DNA from: G963668435 sp963668435
GTDB lineage: Bacteria > Latescibacterota > Latescibacteria > Latescibacterales > Latescibacteraceae
Assembly: GCA_963668435.2 (NCBI GenBank)
Contig: CAXXSC010000008.1
Coordinates: 434,001 to 498,000 of the forward strand
DNA: 64,000 nucleotides
Direction of reading: 5' to 3'
Shown: piece after piece, positions 35,522-44,714 of the stretch
Numbering within the stretch: the first letter of the stretch is position 1
How the letters are laid out: each line of letters begins with the position of its first letter
Program-made: the position numbers and the translations under genes
Notes under the pieces: model-generated
Told to the model about the DNA's origin: nothing
Seen by the model: only the letters and a program-made list of their open reading frames with translations
Databases searched by the model: none

Positions 35522-37861
35522 TCAGCATATCAGATCGCTGCAATCCGCGGACGATCCGTTGATAAAGACCTTGTCCAGGTCACCGGCACCGAAACAGCGA
35601 ATCCCACCGGATTTCCACGGAAATGCAGTCTGCGACTTGTCCGAAGTCTCGATATCCAGACGCGTGACACCGTCCTCGCGAAAAAGCGTGAATTCAGTCC
35701 TGTTCGAGCATTCGGAGAGATCGCCGAGAGTGATGCCGTCATCCTCGTGAATCCAGCTTGTCCATGAGCCGTCGTGCCGGGGAAGATAGACATGGAGCTC
35801 CAGTTGGTCGGTCGTATAATTTGCCGTGCTCATGACAGGTGCTGCCACCGGAATCACCGATCCCTCGCTGACATAAGCCGGACAGACCAGTGAATCCGCT
35901 GCTACTTCGATCTCGGCAGCCCCGTCGAAAAAGTCACTCGTTTCCAGCGCGTACCACCCACCCTGCGGCAGACGGACAGTCCTCTTGTCAGCACCTTTTT
36001 CGATGACAGGCGCAACGAGAATCTGCCGTCCGCACATGAACTGGTCATTGACCGCGCACAGCGAGGGATCGTCCTGGAAATCATAGATAAGCGGGCGTTG
36101 AATGGGCTCGCCTGTCTCGGCTGATAGCATGAAAGCGGTGTAAAGATACGGCAGATAACGGTAGCGGAGACGTACCGCCTCGCGGATAGCGTCCTCCGTT
36201 TTCCCATCGAATGACCACGGATACTGATCAATGTAGCCCTTGGCGTTGTGGTTGCGAAAAAACGGTGCGAAAACAGCGGACTGATACCAGCGTTTCAGAA
36301 GCTCAGGCTCAGTGTCACCAGTGAAACCGCCAATGTCGCAGCCAACAAACGGCTGTCCCGAAATGCCCATGCCCATACACATGGAAATGCTCATTGCGAG
36401 ATGTTCCCAGGAGGAATGGTTGTCGCCCATCCAGTTTGCCGCATGGCGCTGAATTCCGGCGAATCCTGCACGTGAGAGTACGAACGGCCGCCTGTCGTGA
36501 TCAGCCTCGTGCAATCCGTCAACAGTCGCCCGTGCCATGAGCGAAGCGTACTGATTATGCCAGCGGTCGTGATCATAATCGGCGCCGTCCCTGTCGAAAC
36601 GCATGCTCTCAAGTCCGGCATTGCCCACCGCAGGCTCGTTCATATCGATCCAGATACCGTCTATCCCTCCGGCGACATGACGGCGAATATGATCGGCCCA
36701 CCACGCTTGTGTCTCCTCCCTGACAAAATCGGGAAACACTGTCTGTCCGGGCCATACCTTGCCGAAAAAGACAGTGCCGTATTGTGTCTTGCAGAAATGG
36801 CCGTTTTCGACTCCCTCCTGATAGACACTGTAGTCTTCATCCGCCTTGATTCCCGGATCAATGATCGTAACTGTTTTGAAACCACGCTCCTTGAGCTCGG
36901 CAGTCAGTGCCGACGGATCAGGATATTTCTCCCTGTCCCAGCTGAACACGCGGAACGCGTCCATGTAGTCGATATCGAGCCAGAACGAATCGCAGGGTAT
37001 GCCCCGCTGTTCGTATTCGGACGCGAGCCGCCTGATATCCTCGGCGTTGTAATCGTGCCAGCGGCACTGGTGATGCCCGAGCGCCCAGAGCGGCGGCGCC
37101 TGCATACGTCCGGTAAGCTCGGTATAGCATGAGAGAATTTCCGCCATCGAGGGTCCGGCAAAAATATAAAGAGTCATCAAACCACCGTCACCGATAGCTT
37201 TCCAGCCGCCCTCGTCAGCAAGATCGAAATGAGTCCGATAGCCGTTATCGAAAAAGAAAGCGGCGGCTTTGTCCGAATGTCCCTCCGGCAGATGGTAGAA
37301 AAATGGTATGGAAATGTAATAAGGGTCGTAATCGTCAGCAAAAGCGCCTGGCTCGCCACCTTCGAGGATGATATCGCTGTTCCACATGCTCATGCGCCGG
37401 CCGGCCTTATCGAGCGCGCCGGTTTTCTGCCCGAAACCGAGGAAAGTATCCCCCGCCCCACTGCGACAACTCATTGCCCAACGTTCATTGAGCGCAAGGA
37501 AAGAACGGCCGGGCTCCGTTTCCAGCACTACACTGCCATCCGGGCGGGCAATCGTGAGCGCGAAAGTCTCGCGGTCTATCTCGGCCCGGAGACAGTCTGT
37601 GCTGAGCGAGATATGTTCAGCCGTCTCATCGAGACTGAACAGGTTGATGCCGAAATCATCCGTGAGCACGGCACCGGTCGGTGGCTCGTCAAAAGAACCG
37701 CCCTTGCTGATCGATATTTTCAGCACATCCGGCCGCACTGCCTCGAGTCGGAAACGTTCGCCGCCGACAGCAAGCTCAACACCGCGCCTGCATTTTTCGA
37801 CGTACAATTCACCGGAAAGAGGAACGAAAAAATCGGTATCGAATGTCTCAGGTTTTTTCAT
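35522..37861 (-). CDS. Glycoside hydrolase family 31 (alpha-glucosidase/alpha-xylosidase type)
   Basis: A 779-residue GH31 enzyme without a signal peptide, so probably cytoplasmic. The N-terminal sandwich (about 1-235) precedes the barrel: D-S-F-W-L-D-I-D-Y-M-D near residue 285, the nucleophile in I-W-I-D-M-N-E-P near residue 405, R-A-G-F-A-G-I-Q-R, and the acid/base Asp in W-M-G-D-N-H-S-S-W near residue 473; then P-F-F-R-N-H and the C-terminal sandwiches. GH31 retaining enzymes release alpha-linked glucose, xylose or sulfoquinovose; which one is not clear. It would act on oligosaccharides after import, in line with the symporter next to it. Confidence 0.95.
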   Translation of the reverse strand: MKKPETFDTDFFVPLSGELYVEKCRRGVELAVGGERFRLEAVRPDVLKISISKGGSFDEPPTGAVLTDDFGINLFSLDETAEHISLSTDCLRAEIDRETFALTIARPDGSVVLETEPGRSFLALNERWAMSCRSGAGDTFLGFGQKTGALDKAGRRMSMWNSDIILEGGEPGAFADDYDPYYISIPFFYHLPEGHSDKAAAFFFDNGYRTHFDLADEGGWKAIGDGGLMTLYIFAGPSMAEILSCYTELTGRMQAPPLWALGHHQCRWHDYNAEDIRRLASEYEQRGIPCDSFWLDIDYMDAFRVFSWDREKYPDPSALTAELKERGFKTVTIIDPGIKADEDYSVYQEGVENGHFCKTQYGTVFFGKVWPGQTVFPDFVREETQAWWADHIRRHVAGGIDGIWIDMNEPAVGNAGLESMRFDRDGADYDHDRWHNQYASLMARATVDGLHEADHDRRPFVLSRAGFAGIQRHAANWMGDNHSSWEHLAMSISMCMGMGISGQPFVGCDIGGFTGDTEPELLKRWYQSAVFAPFFRNHNAKGYIDQYPWSFDGKTEDAIREAVRLRYRYLPYLYTAFMLSAETGEPIQRPLIYDFQDDPSLCAVNDQFMCGRQILVAPVIEKGADKRTVRLPQGGWYALETSDFFDGAAEIEVAADSLVCPAYVSEGSVIPVAAPVMSTANYTTDQLELHVYLPRHDGSWTSWIHEDDGITLGDLSECSNRTEFTLFREDGVTRLDIETSDKSQTAFPWKSGGIRCFGAGDLDKVFINGSSADCSDLIC

Positions 37862-37906
37862 GATTCACCATTTTGATTGAAATGTACAGGTTCAGATTGA
37901 AAAAAA

Positions 37907-38986
37907 TCAGCGTATCGCGACATCGCAGGTTTTCGCCATACGGGCTTTACCGTCCGGCCCCTCGACAGTCAGGACAGTCACGAAATAGAGGTCGCCTCTC
38001 GTGTATTCATGCACCGGGTTTTGTTCGTGGGAGATTTCACCGTCTCCGAATTCCCAAGTCCATTTCGTAATTTCACCCTCCGACAAATCCTTGAATGCCA
38101 CGAGACGGCGGTCCATATCGATAATAGTGAAATCCCATTCAGCCGTTACAGGCTCTTTGAGCGACGGTTCAACCGGCATCAGCCTGAAACGGCAGAGATC
38201 GGAGGCATTGCCGAGCATCGAGGATTTATGCGACAGGTTCCAGAACGCCTTGAAGCGGCCTGTGTCATGGGTGCCGTCGTACTCGAGCACACTCCACGAA
38301 AGCCCGATAATACTGTTTTCGGAGAGTTTCGAAACGACTGCCCGTGACGGCCCCTCATAGGGCGCATAATCGTAGGGAGTAATCCAGAATTCGAGCGTAA
38401 GATTCCCGCTTTCTCCCGGTCTGAAATCATAGGATGATGCGGCGTTTCCTCTCGGGAAACCGGAAATCCATGGATTGCATCCCCAGACCATTGTCCACTG
38501 TTTGCCCTCCGCGGGGAGAAAGACATGATAGTTCTGGGCATAGACACCGTGGAACGTGGAAAAAGCCCGCCAGCCGGAAAGCAGCTCTTTGGCTGGATGG
38601 TCGCGTGGAAGAAAGCCGCCGCCAGAAAGATCACCGTCCACGACAAGCTCCAGGATGTCATTATGAAGTCCCGGCTCGCTGAAATCCCAGTAATCGTCAT
38701 AAGCCTCGACAAGGAAATAGAGGCGGGACAAGCCCTCAACCCAGCCGACAGTCACCGTGATGTCCTTGTCTTTGGGATCGGTAGGTACATGGTAGGTGGT
38801 ATCCTCCAGCTGGTCAAGGCCGATGCGGTAACTGTCCGGCACCATCGACCAGTCTTCAGCACTGCCGTCGATTCGCGGCATCATGTCGTGGGGAAACTGG
38901 AAAACCCTGAATTCGATATCGGGCCTTTCGAGTGAGTGTGCATGCAACGGAAACAAGAGTATCAGAAAATAAAGAACATGTTTCAT
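37907..38986 (-). CDS. Exported CBM9-like and PKD domain protein
   Basis: A 359-residue exported protein: a signal peptide (M-K-H-V-L-Y-F-L-I-L-L-F-P-L-H-A) starts at the ATG at 38986. Residues about 20-250 look like a CBM9/DOMON-type carbohydrate-binding sandwich (P-R-I-D-G-S-A-E-D-W, N-D-I-L-E-L-V-V-D-G-D, W-S-V-L-E-Y-D). The last 85 residues are a PKD domain (W-T-W-E-F-G-D-G, N-P-V-H-E-Y). There is no catalytic motif, so a glycan-binding or surface role is likely. The nearest good ribosome binding site, AAGGAG, is 14 nt from the ATG across a T-run, an unusually long spacing; the frame also extends further upstream without a signal peptide. Confidence 0.8.
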   Translation of the reverse strand: MKHVLYFLILLFPLHAHSLERPDIEFRVFQFPHDMMPRIDGSAEDWSMVPDSYRIGLDQLEDTTYHVPTDPKDKDITVTVGWVEGLSRLYFLVEAYDDYWDFSEPGLHNDILELVVDGDLSGGGFLPRDHPAKELLSGWRAFSTFHGVYAQNYHVFLPAEGKQWTMVWGCNPWISGFPRGNAASSYDFRPGESGNLTLEFWITPYDYAPYEGPSRAVVSKLSENSIIGLSWSVLEYDGTHDTGRFKAFWNLSHKSSMLGNASDLCRFRLMPVEPSLKEPVTAEWDFTIIDMDRRLVAFKDLSEGEITKWTWEFGDGEISHEQNPVHEYTRGDLYFVTVLTVEGPDGKARMAKTCDVAIR

Positions 38987-39062
38987 AAAAAAATGACGAC
39001 TCCTTACTGAGATAATGTGTTGCGGGTAAACAGACATCCTGCATCTCTGCCGGTCCGGCTTG

Positions 39063-40055
39063 TCAGTCGCCGTGTATCCTGACACCGATCCGCCGGGCAA
39101 CCTCTTTGATGTAGGCATCGGCAATTGGATATTCCTCGGTACTGATATGCTCCGGGAAAATGGCGCGCGGCCATTTCAGACGGCTCATGCGGGCGAGGTA
39201 AGTCTCGTAATCCATCACGCCCTTGCCGGGACAGACCTCCTGCACATGCACTGTCTGCTTGTCCGGTATAATATATGTATCCTTGGCATGACAGCCCATA
39301 ATAGATTCGCCGAGAAGGTCGAAACACTCGTCAAGCACCTCGGTCGTATGAAAATAGGTCGCAAGTGAAATCATGTTCGTGGGATCGAGATTGACACGGC
39401 ATCGGTCGTCGGCAACATCATCGATAAGCCGTCGGTGGGCTTTTGGGCCATCGATATTTGTCGTGACCTGGGCCTCAATACCGAGAGACACAGGCATTCC
39501 GGCAGTGTCCTTGAGAAGCTGCCGGACACTTTTCACCGTGAGCCTCCAAGTCTCTTCGGTCCAGTTGTCCGGATGGGGGTTGATGAGATAGACCGGATCA
39601 CAGGAGCCGGTAACAGTCGCCACCATCGAGCCGCCAATATTCGCGGCATCCTCGAATTTCCGGGCCATCTTCGCGAGGATCTGTTGACGTTTCGCGGCAT
39701 CGGGATGAATGATGTTGTCATAGGCGCCCACCTCGAAAACCGTAACATCATATTTTCTGAGCGCTTTCCGCATCTCGGCGAGTTCGGCAAAATTCCACTG
39801 TGAGGGCTGCGTATTCACGGAAGTGTACCCGGCCTCACGGATACGTTTGACTGTCTGCTCAGGCGCCTCGCCCTTTTTGCGGGTCATTCGTGTCGCGAGA
39901 CGAATGGCAGTCGGTCCGGCACTGATATCGCGTCTGACCTTACCGGAGGGCCCCGGCGACCAGGCTCCAGCTATGCTGGCAGCAAATCCAGCGGCAGTGC
40001 CTGCCGCAACGGTCAAAAATGCTCTACGTGTAACATTAGCCATGATTCTGTCCAT
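39063..40055 (-). CDS. Tat-exported sugar isomerase/epimerase-like TIM barrel protein
   Basis: A 330-residue protein starting with a twin-arginine signal (N-V-T-R-R-A-F-L-T-V-A-A-G). The body is an AP-endonuclease-2/xylose-isomerase-like TIM barrel. Plausible metal ligands are Glu in L-G-I-E-A-Q, Asp in V-N-L-D-P-T-N, His in G-C-H-A-K-D-T and Glu in F-P-E-H, the usual E-D-H-E set of this superfamily. It is expected to isomerise or epimerise a sugar or sugar acid outside the cytoplasm, which is unusual for the fold. An alternative start is four codons downstream. It is followed 76 bp later by the CBM9/PKD protein on the same strand. Confidence 0.85.
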   Translation of the reverse strand: MDRIMANVTRRAFLTVAAGTAAGFAASIAGAWSPGPSGKVRRDISAGPTAIRLATRMTRKKGEAPEQTVKRIREAGYTSVNTQPSQWNFAELAEMRKALRKYDVTVFEVGAYDNIIHPDAAKRQQILAKMARKFEDAANIGGSMVATVTGSCDPVYLINPHPDNWTEETWRLTVKSVRQLLKDTAGMPVSLGIEAQVTTNIDGPKAHRRLIDDVADDRCRVNLDPTNMISLATYFHTTEVLDECFDLLGESIMGCHAKDTYIIPDKQTVHVQEVCPGKGVMDYETYLARMSRLKWPRAIFPEHISTEEYPIADAYIKEVARRIGVRIHGD

Positions 40056-40153
40056 TCGCAGGATTGGTTTCTTTCCCTACAAGTATGAACCGGGGAGCTG
40101 TCAAAGTCAATAATAATGAGCGCACACACTCTCTTTTTGATAGTATTGCCGTC

Positions 40154-40182
40154 TTGCCGGATCGTGCCGGAGTCTATATATT
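40154..40182 (+). promoter_or_regulatory. Candidate promoter for the esterase-sulfatase genes
   Basis: TTGCCG (40154-40159) and TATATT (40177-40182) lie 17 bp apart in the 205-bp divergent region, about 90 bp before the esterase start. Three same-strand genes follow with short gaps. Confidence 0.5.
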
Positions 40183-40272
40183 GCAGAAAATCCAATACGG
40201 AGAACATTACCTTCAGCAGTTTCTTAATGCGATAAATAACGAAGAGAAAAATAACTGAACATGGAGAAGAGC

Positions 40273-41883
40273 ATGAGAAGACGTGTCCGGGGCGGTTTTC
40301 AAAACTTCTTTTTACTACTGTTGTCAGTTTCAGCTTTTCTGTCAGCTTTATCATGTCCGGCGATGGCGGAACTGCGCCTGCCCGCACTTATCAGCGACAA
40401 CATGGTGCTCATGAGGAACCGCGGCAACACCCTCTGGGGCTGGGCAGAACCCGGCGAAACGGTCAGTGCCGCACTCGACAGCCTTCATGTCGAGACAGAA
40501 TGCGGACCCGATGGCCGATGGTCACTTGTCCTTCCTGCCATGGAGGCTGGCGGCCCTTATACGATGACTATCGCGGCGACAGACTCGATTGCCACCGCAA
40601 GCGCCGATTCTGTTACAGTTGGCAACATCCTTTTCGGCGAGGTCTGGCTCTGCTCTGGCCAGTCGAACATGCAGTGGCGGATGGGCCAGCTCAAGGATAT
40701 CGAACTCGATCTTGAATCCGCCGACATTCCCGAGATCAGGATGCTGACAGTGCCGCGCCAAACCGCTGTCACGCCCCAGGACAGCATTCCCGGCGAATCG
40801 AAACCGGGCTGGGTTATCTCAAATCCCGATACGGTCAAGATGTTCTCGGCGGTGGCCTACTATTTCGGCAGGGAACTGCATGAACGCCTCAGGGTGCCGG
40901 TGGGTCTGATTTCAAGCTCATGGGGCGGCTCGGTTGCCGAGGCGTGGACACGTGTCGAGACCCTTCGTTCATATCACGATCTTGCACCCATCGTCTCAAA
41001 TCTCGACTCTCTGGCAAGCGAATTCCCTGAGCACAAACGACTCTATGATGAAAGAGTGGCCGCGCGCAAAAAAGCGATCCAAGACAGCATACCCAATCCC
41101 CCGCCCGCACCGAGAGGCTTGAGAGACCCGGGAACACGCGACTATCCCGGCGGTCTTTACAATGCCATGATCAACCCGCTCATCCCCTACGGCATCGCCG
41201 GAGCCATATGGTATCAGGGTGAATCGAATTCAGACAGGGCAATACAATACCGAACCCTCTTCCCTGCAATGATCAGGGACTGGCGTGAGGTATGGGGACA
41301 GGGTGATTTTCCGTTCCTCTTTGTGCAGCTCGCCAACTGGGATACCGTCATACATCCGGTCGAGGGCGGATGGGGATCGTGGCCGGAACTCCGCGAGGCC
41401 CAGCTCATGACACTCAAACTGCCCAATACCGGCATGGCGGTGACAGTCGATATCGGCGACTCCAGCAATATCCATCCCAACAACAAATGGGATGTCGGAC
41501 GCCGTCTGGCAATCAATGCGCTTGCTATCGCATACGGCAGGACTGTGACACACTCGGGCCCGATTTTCAGCGCATACTATCGTAACGGCTCCTCGGTAAG
41601 GCTCAGGTTCAGGCACGTGGCAGAGGGGCTTGTCTCGGGCGATCTCGACGGTCTCAAGGGATTCACCATAGCGGGCAGAGATAGAGTATTCCTTCCCGCC
41701 GAGGCCCATATCGAGGGCAGCGAGGTTGTGGTCAGCCATCCTGACATTTCCGATCCCGTAGCAGTGAGATACGGGTGGGAAGACAATCCAAGCTGCAACC
41801 TTTACAACAGCGCTGGACTGCCGGCCTCGCCGTTCAGGACAGATGAGTGGCCGGGTGTCACCGAGGGAAAGCTTGTCCCGTAA
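40273..41883 (+). CDS. Exported sialate O-acetylesterase-like SGNH hydrolase
   Basis: A 536-residue exported esterase. The ATG at 40273 has GGAGAAG 5 nt upstream and is followed by a Sec signal (cleavage near A-M-A-E). Catalytic blocks: nucleophile Ser in C-S-G-Q-S-N-M-Q near residue 133, S-S-W-G-G-S-V-A-E-A, Y-Q-G-E-S-N, and the C-terminal Asp-His in D-S-S-N-I-H-P. These are the blocks of the DUF303/sialate O-acetylesterase family, which removes acetyl groups from sialic acids or plant/algal glycans. It is the first gene of a set with two sulfatases, together forming a module to remove ester decorations from polysaccharide. Confidence 0.93.
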   Translation: MRRRVRGGFQNFFLLLLSVSAFLSALSCPAMAELRLPALISDNMVLMRNRGNTLWGWAEPGETVSAALDSLHVETECGPDGRWSLVLPAMEAGGPYTMTIAATDSIATASADSVTVGNILFGEVWLCSGQSNMQWRMGQLKDIELDLESADIPEIRMLTVPRQTAVTPQDSIPGESKPGWVISNPDTVKMFSAVAYYFGRELHERLRVPVGLISSSWGGSVAEAWTRVETLRSYHDLAPIVSNLDSLASEFPEHKRLYDERVAARKKAIQDSIPNPPPAPRGLRDPGTRDYPGGLYNAMINPLIPYGIAGAIWYQGESNSDRAIQYRTLFPAMIRDWREVWGQGDFPFLFVQLANWDTVIHPVEGGWGSWPELREAQLMTLKLPNTGMAVTVDIGDSSNIHPNNKWDVGRRLAINALAIAYGRTVTHSGPIFSAYYRNGSSVRLRFRHVAEGLVSGDLDGLKGFTIAGRDRVFLPAEAHIEGSEVVVSHPDISDPVAVRYGWEDNPSCNLYNSAGLPASPFRTDEWPGVTEGKLVP

Positions 41884-41937
41884 GAGCGAGTTTTGATAGT
41901 CAAACACCAGCTATTCACCATCGAATGAAAGGACAGC

Positions 41938-43281
41938 ATGAAACGACGGCAGTTCATACGGAAAGCCGCAGCAGGAGCAGCCGCGGCATCAGTTTTCAGC
42001 GGTATTGGACAGGTACGTGCCGACCGGAAAAGACGCCCCAATGTCGTAGTAATTATCGCAGATGACACCGGCTGGAACGATGTGGCATACAATGGCTCCG
42101 AAATCCGGACACCTGTGCTCGACAGGATGGCGGAAAACGGCGTCCGTCTCGATGCGAACTATGTCTACCCGACCTGTTCTCCCACAAGGGCAGCACTTCT
42201 GACAGGCCGCCCGCCAAGCAGGTTCGGTATTCTCGGCCCCATAGCCATGAAAAGCACCCTCACCCTTCCCCGCGACCAGGGTACCCTGGCATCTGTGCTT
42301 TCGGATGCAGGCTACGACACCGCGCTTGCCGGAAAATGGCACCTCGGACTCAAACCGGAGGTGGGCCCGAACAGTTATGGGTTCAAGGAATCCTACGGCT
42401 ACCTCCACGGCCAGATCGACCAGTACACTCACATCTACAAAAACGGCGATAGAAGCTGGCATCGCAACGGCACGTTCATCGATGAGGAGGGTCATGCCAC
42501 TGACCTCATCGCGGACGAGGCGGTCAAATATATCGAGACCGACCGGGACAATCCGTTTTTCCTCTACGTCGCTTTCAGTGTCCCGCATTACCCGCTGCAG
42601 GAAGATGAGCGATGGACAGATGGATACAGCAACATCACGAACGAGTCACGCCGACTATTCGCCGCATCCATGACCCACATGGACCGGGCTGTCGGCAGAA
42701 TACTATCGGCACTGAAAGAGCAAAATATTGAAAAAGAAACACTCATCATTTTCACCAGCGATAACGGCGGTCAGGAAAACTGGTACCCGACATTCGAATA
42801 CAACGGCAAGTTCAAGGCCAACGACCGTCTGGGCAGCAACCGTCCGCTCAAGGGCTGGAAAGCCGATCTATACGAGGGAGGCATACGGGTACCCGCTATC
42901 TGGTACTGGCCGGGCACACTCAAACCGGGAAATGTGTCTGAACCAGTCATCGCATGGGATACCCTTCCGACTGTCGCCGGACTTTGCGACGCGGAAATTC
43001 CTGAAGCAGTCGAGGGCACCGATGTCTGGCAGGCCATTTCGCGCAACGCCGGTCTTCCCGAAAGAACATTCTACTGGAGAACGCCGGGACAGATCGCTGT
43101 CAGGCGCGGAAGATGGAAGCTCATACACAACGGCGCTTCCCCGGATGAAGGCTCGAGCGAACTCTACGATGTCATTACTGATCCGTATGAAACGACTGAT
43201 CTCAGTATCGGCAACACTGAGAAAAAAAGCGAGATGACAGCGCTGTTGAACGAACAATACAGGCACGACACCGATATCTGA
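41938..43281 (+). CDS. Tat-exported type I sulfatase, copy 1
   Basis: A 447-residue arylsulfatase-family protein with a twin-arginine signal (M-K-R-R-Q-F-I-R-K-A). N-V-V-V-I-I-A-D-D is the metal-binding strand. The maturation motif C-S-P-T-R (Cys80, to be converted to formylglycine) is followed by A-A-L-L-T-G-R; G-K-W-H-L-G and S-D-N-G-G complete the active site. It hydrolyses sulfate esters, probably on an algal or animal glycan. No sulfatase-maturating enzyme is in the window. Tat export would allow Cys to formylglycine conversion and folding in the cytoplasm. AAAGGA precedes the ATG. It sits 54 bp after the esterase. Confidence 0.95.
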   Translation: MKRRQFIRKAAAGAAAASVFSGIGQVRADRKRRPNVVVIIADDTGWNDVAYNGSEIRTPVLDRMAENGVRLDANYVYPTCSPTRAALLTGRPPSRFGILGPIAMKSTLTLPRDQGTLASVLSDAGYDTALAGKWHLGLKPEVGPNSYGFKESYGYLHGQIDQYTHIYKNGDRSWHRNGTFIDEEGHATDLIADEAVKYIETDRDNPFFLYVAFSVPHYPLQEDERWTDGYSNITNESRRLFAASMTHMDRAVGRILSALKEQNIEKETLIIFTSDNGGQENWYPTFEYNGKFKANDRLGSNRPLKGWKADLYEGGIRVPAIWYWPGTLKPGNVSEPVIAWDTLPTVAGLCDAEIPEAVEGTDVWQAISRNAGLPERTFYWRTPGQIAVRRGRWKLIHNGASPDEGSSELYDVITDPYETTDLSIGNTEKKSEMTALLNEQYRHDTDI

Positions 43282-43308
43282 CAGACAACGCGAAAGAGCA
43301 GGTGGGAA

Positions 43309-44703
43309 ATGAAACGACGCGCATTCATTCGACAGGCAGCCTGCGGCGCATTCGGCGCTTTGACAGCAGGTCAGCTTTTATCAAAAGCAAATGCTGCATC
43401 CGGAAAGCAGCCGAATTTCGTGGTCATTGTAGCCGACGATGCAGGCTGGCATGATGTCGGTTTCCACGGCTCCGAGATAAAGACACCTAACCTTGACAGA
43501 ATGGCGGCGAACGGGGTCGAACTCAGCCAGTTCTATGTCTACCCCACCTGCTCACCGACACGTGCGGGGCTGATGACAGGACGCCCGCCCAGCCGTTTCG
43601 GCATCACCGGCCCGCTGCAGATCAAAGGGGACCGGGGACTTCCGGCTGACATCGTAACCATAGCGGAGCTTCTCAGGCGCAACGGCTATGACACGGCGAT
43701 TACCGGTAAATGGCACCTCGGCATGGCGAAACATCTCCGCCCGCGCAACTACGGTTTCAACCACAGTTACGGTTATGTGGGGCCGTGGATCGATTCCTAC
43801 ACGCATGATACCACCGATTTTACCGGCAATATGGAGCCGGTAGAGCAGTGGATCAGGGATGACGAGCTCATCGATGAGGAGGGCCATGTCACTGACCTGA
43901 TAACAGATGAGGCTCTGCATTTTATAGAAAGCTCACTGGCGCAGGACAAGCCGTTCTTCCTTTACGTGCCGTTCAGCGCACCACATGTCCCCTGCCAGGA
44001 AGACCTCTCCTGGGTGAAACCCTACGAGAACACCATCGAAAACGTCTCCCGGAGGTATTTCGCCGCCGCGATGACCCATATGGACGACTGTATCGGCAAA
44101 CTTGTTGCGGCACTTGAGAAGAAGGGGCTTGCGGAGGACACACTTGTCATGTTTTTCAGCGACAATGGCGGACAGAAAGGCGGTGAGTATTCACGCTGGC
44201 TGATCCCGCCGGGTAAGTATTACATGTCCTACGGAGCCACCGATGTGCTTGGCGACAACCGCCCGCTCAACAACTGGAAGGGCAGCATATACGAAGGCGG
44301 CATCCGCGTTCCCGCATTCATGTACAGGCCGGGACATCTCAAGCCGGGAAAATGCGTAGAACCCGCTTATGTCTGCGATGTCTACACGACGCTGGCCGCG
44401 CTCGCCGGAGTCTCAATCCCGGCAGATGTCACAGTTGAGGGAATAGACATAATGCCCTCGGTAAAAAGCAAAAACAGCGTTTCACGGCGCTTGTATTGGC
44501 GGACAAACTGGCAGGCGGCCTGCCGGGAAGGCGACTGGAAACTTATTCACCGGGGCAGGACACTCGATGAAGGCGAATTCGAGCTTTATAACATTGCCGA
44601 AGATCCCGGCGAAACAAAGAATGTCATTGCTGAAAACGAAACGGTAGCGACACATCTGAAACAGGCAATGCAGGATGAATATTCGAGAGATAAAGTCCGT
44701 TAG
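43309..44703 (+). CDS. Tat-exported type I sulfatase, copy 2
   Basis: A 464-residue paralogue of the preceding sulfatase, 27 bp downstream. It has its own twin-arginine signal (M-K-R-R-A-F-I-R-Q-A), the F-V-V-I-V-A-D-D-A-G-W metal strand, C-S-P-T-R with the modified Cys81, L-M-T-G-R-P-P-S-R, G-K-W-H-L-G and S-D-N-G-G-Q-K-G-G. The loop from about 285 to 320 differs from copy 1 (an inserted S-R-W-L-I-P-P-G-K-Y), which probably changes substrate preference. Together they suggest removal of two differently placed sulfates from one polymer. Confidence 0.95.
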   Translation: MKRRAFIRQAACGAFGALTAGQLLSKANAASGKQPNFVVIVADDAGWHDVGFHGSEIKTPNLDRMAANGVELSQFYVYPTCSPTRAGLMTGRPPSRFGITGPLQIKGDRGLPADIVTIAELLRRNGYDTAITGKWHLGMAKHLRPRNYGFNHSYGYVGPWIDSYTHDTTDFTGNMEPVEQWIRDDELIDEEGHVTDLITDEALHFIESSLAQDKPFFLYVPFSAPHVPCQEDLSWVKPYENTIENVSRRYFAAAMTHMDDCIGKLVAALEKKGLAEDTLVMFFSDNGGQKGGEYSRWLIPPGKYYMSYGATDVLGDNRPLNNWKGSIYEGGIRVPAFMYRPGHLKPGKCVEPAYVCDVYTTLAALAGVSIPADVTVEGIDIMPSVKSKNSVSRRLYWRTNWQAACREGDWKLIHRGRTLDEGEFELYNIAEDPGETKNVIAENETVATHLKQAMQDEYSRDKVR

Positions 44704-44714
44704 GTGCGGAAATA

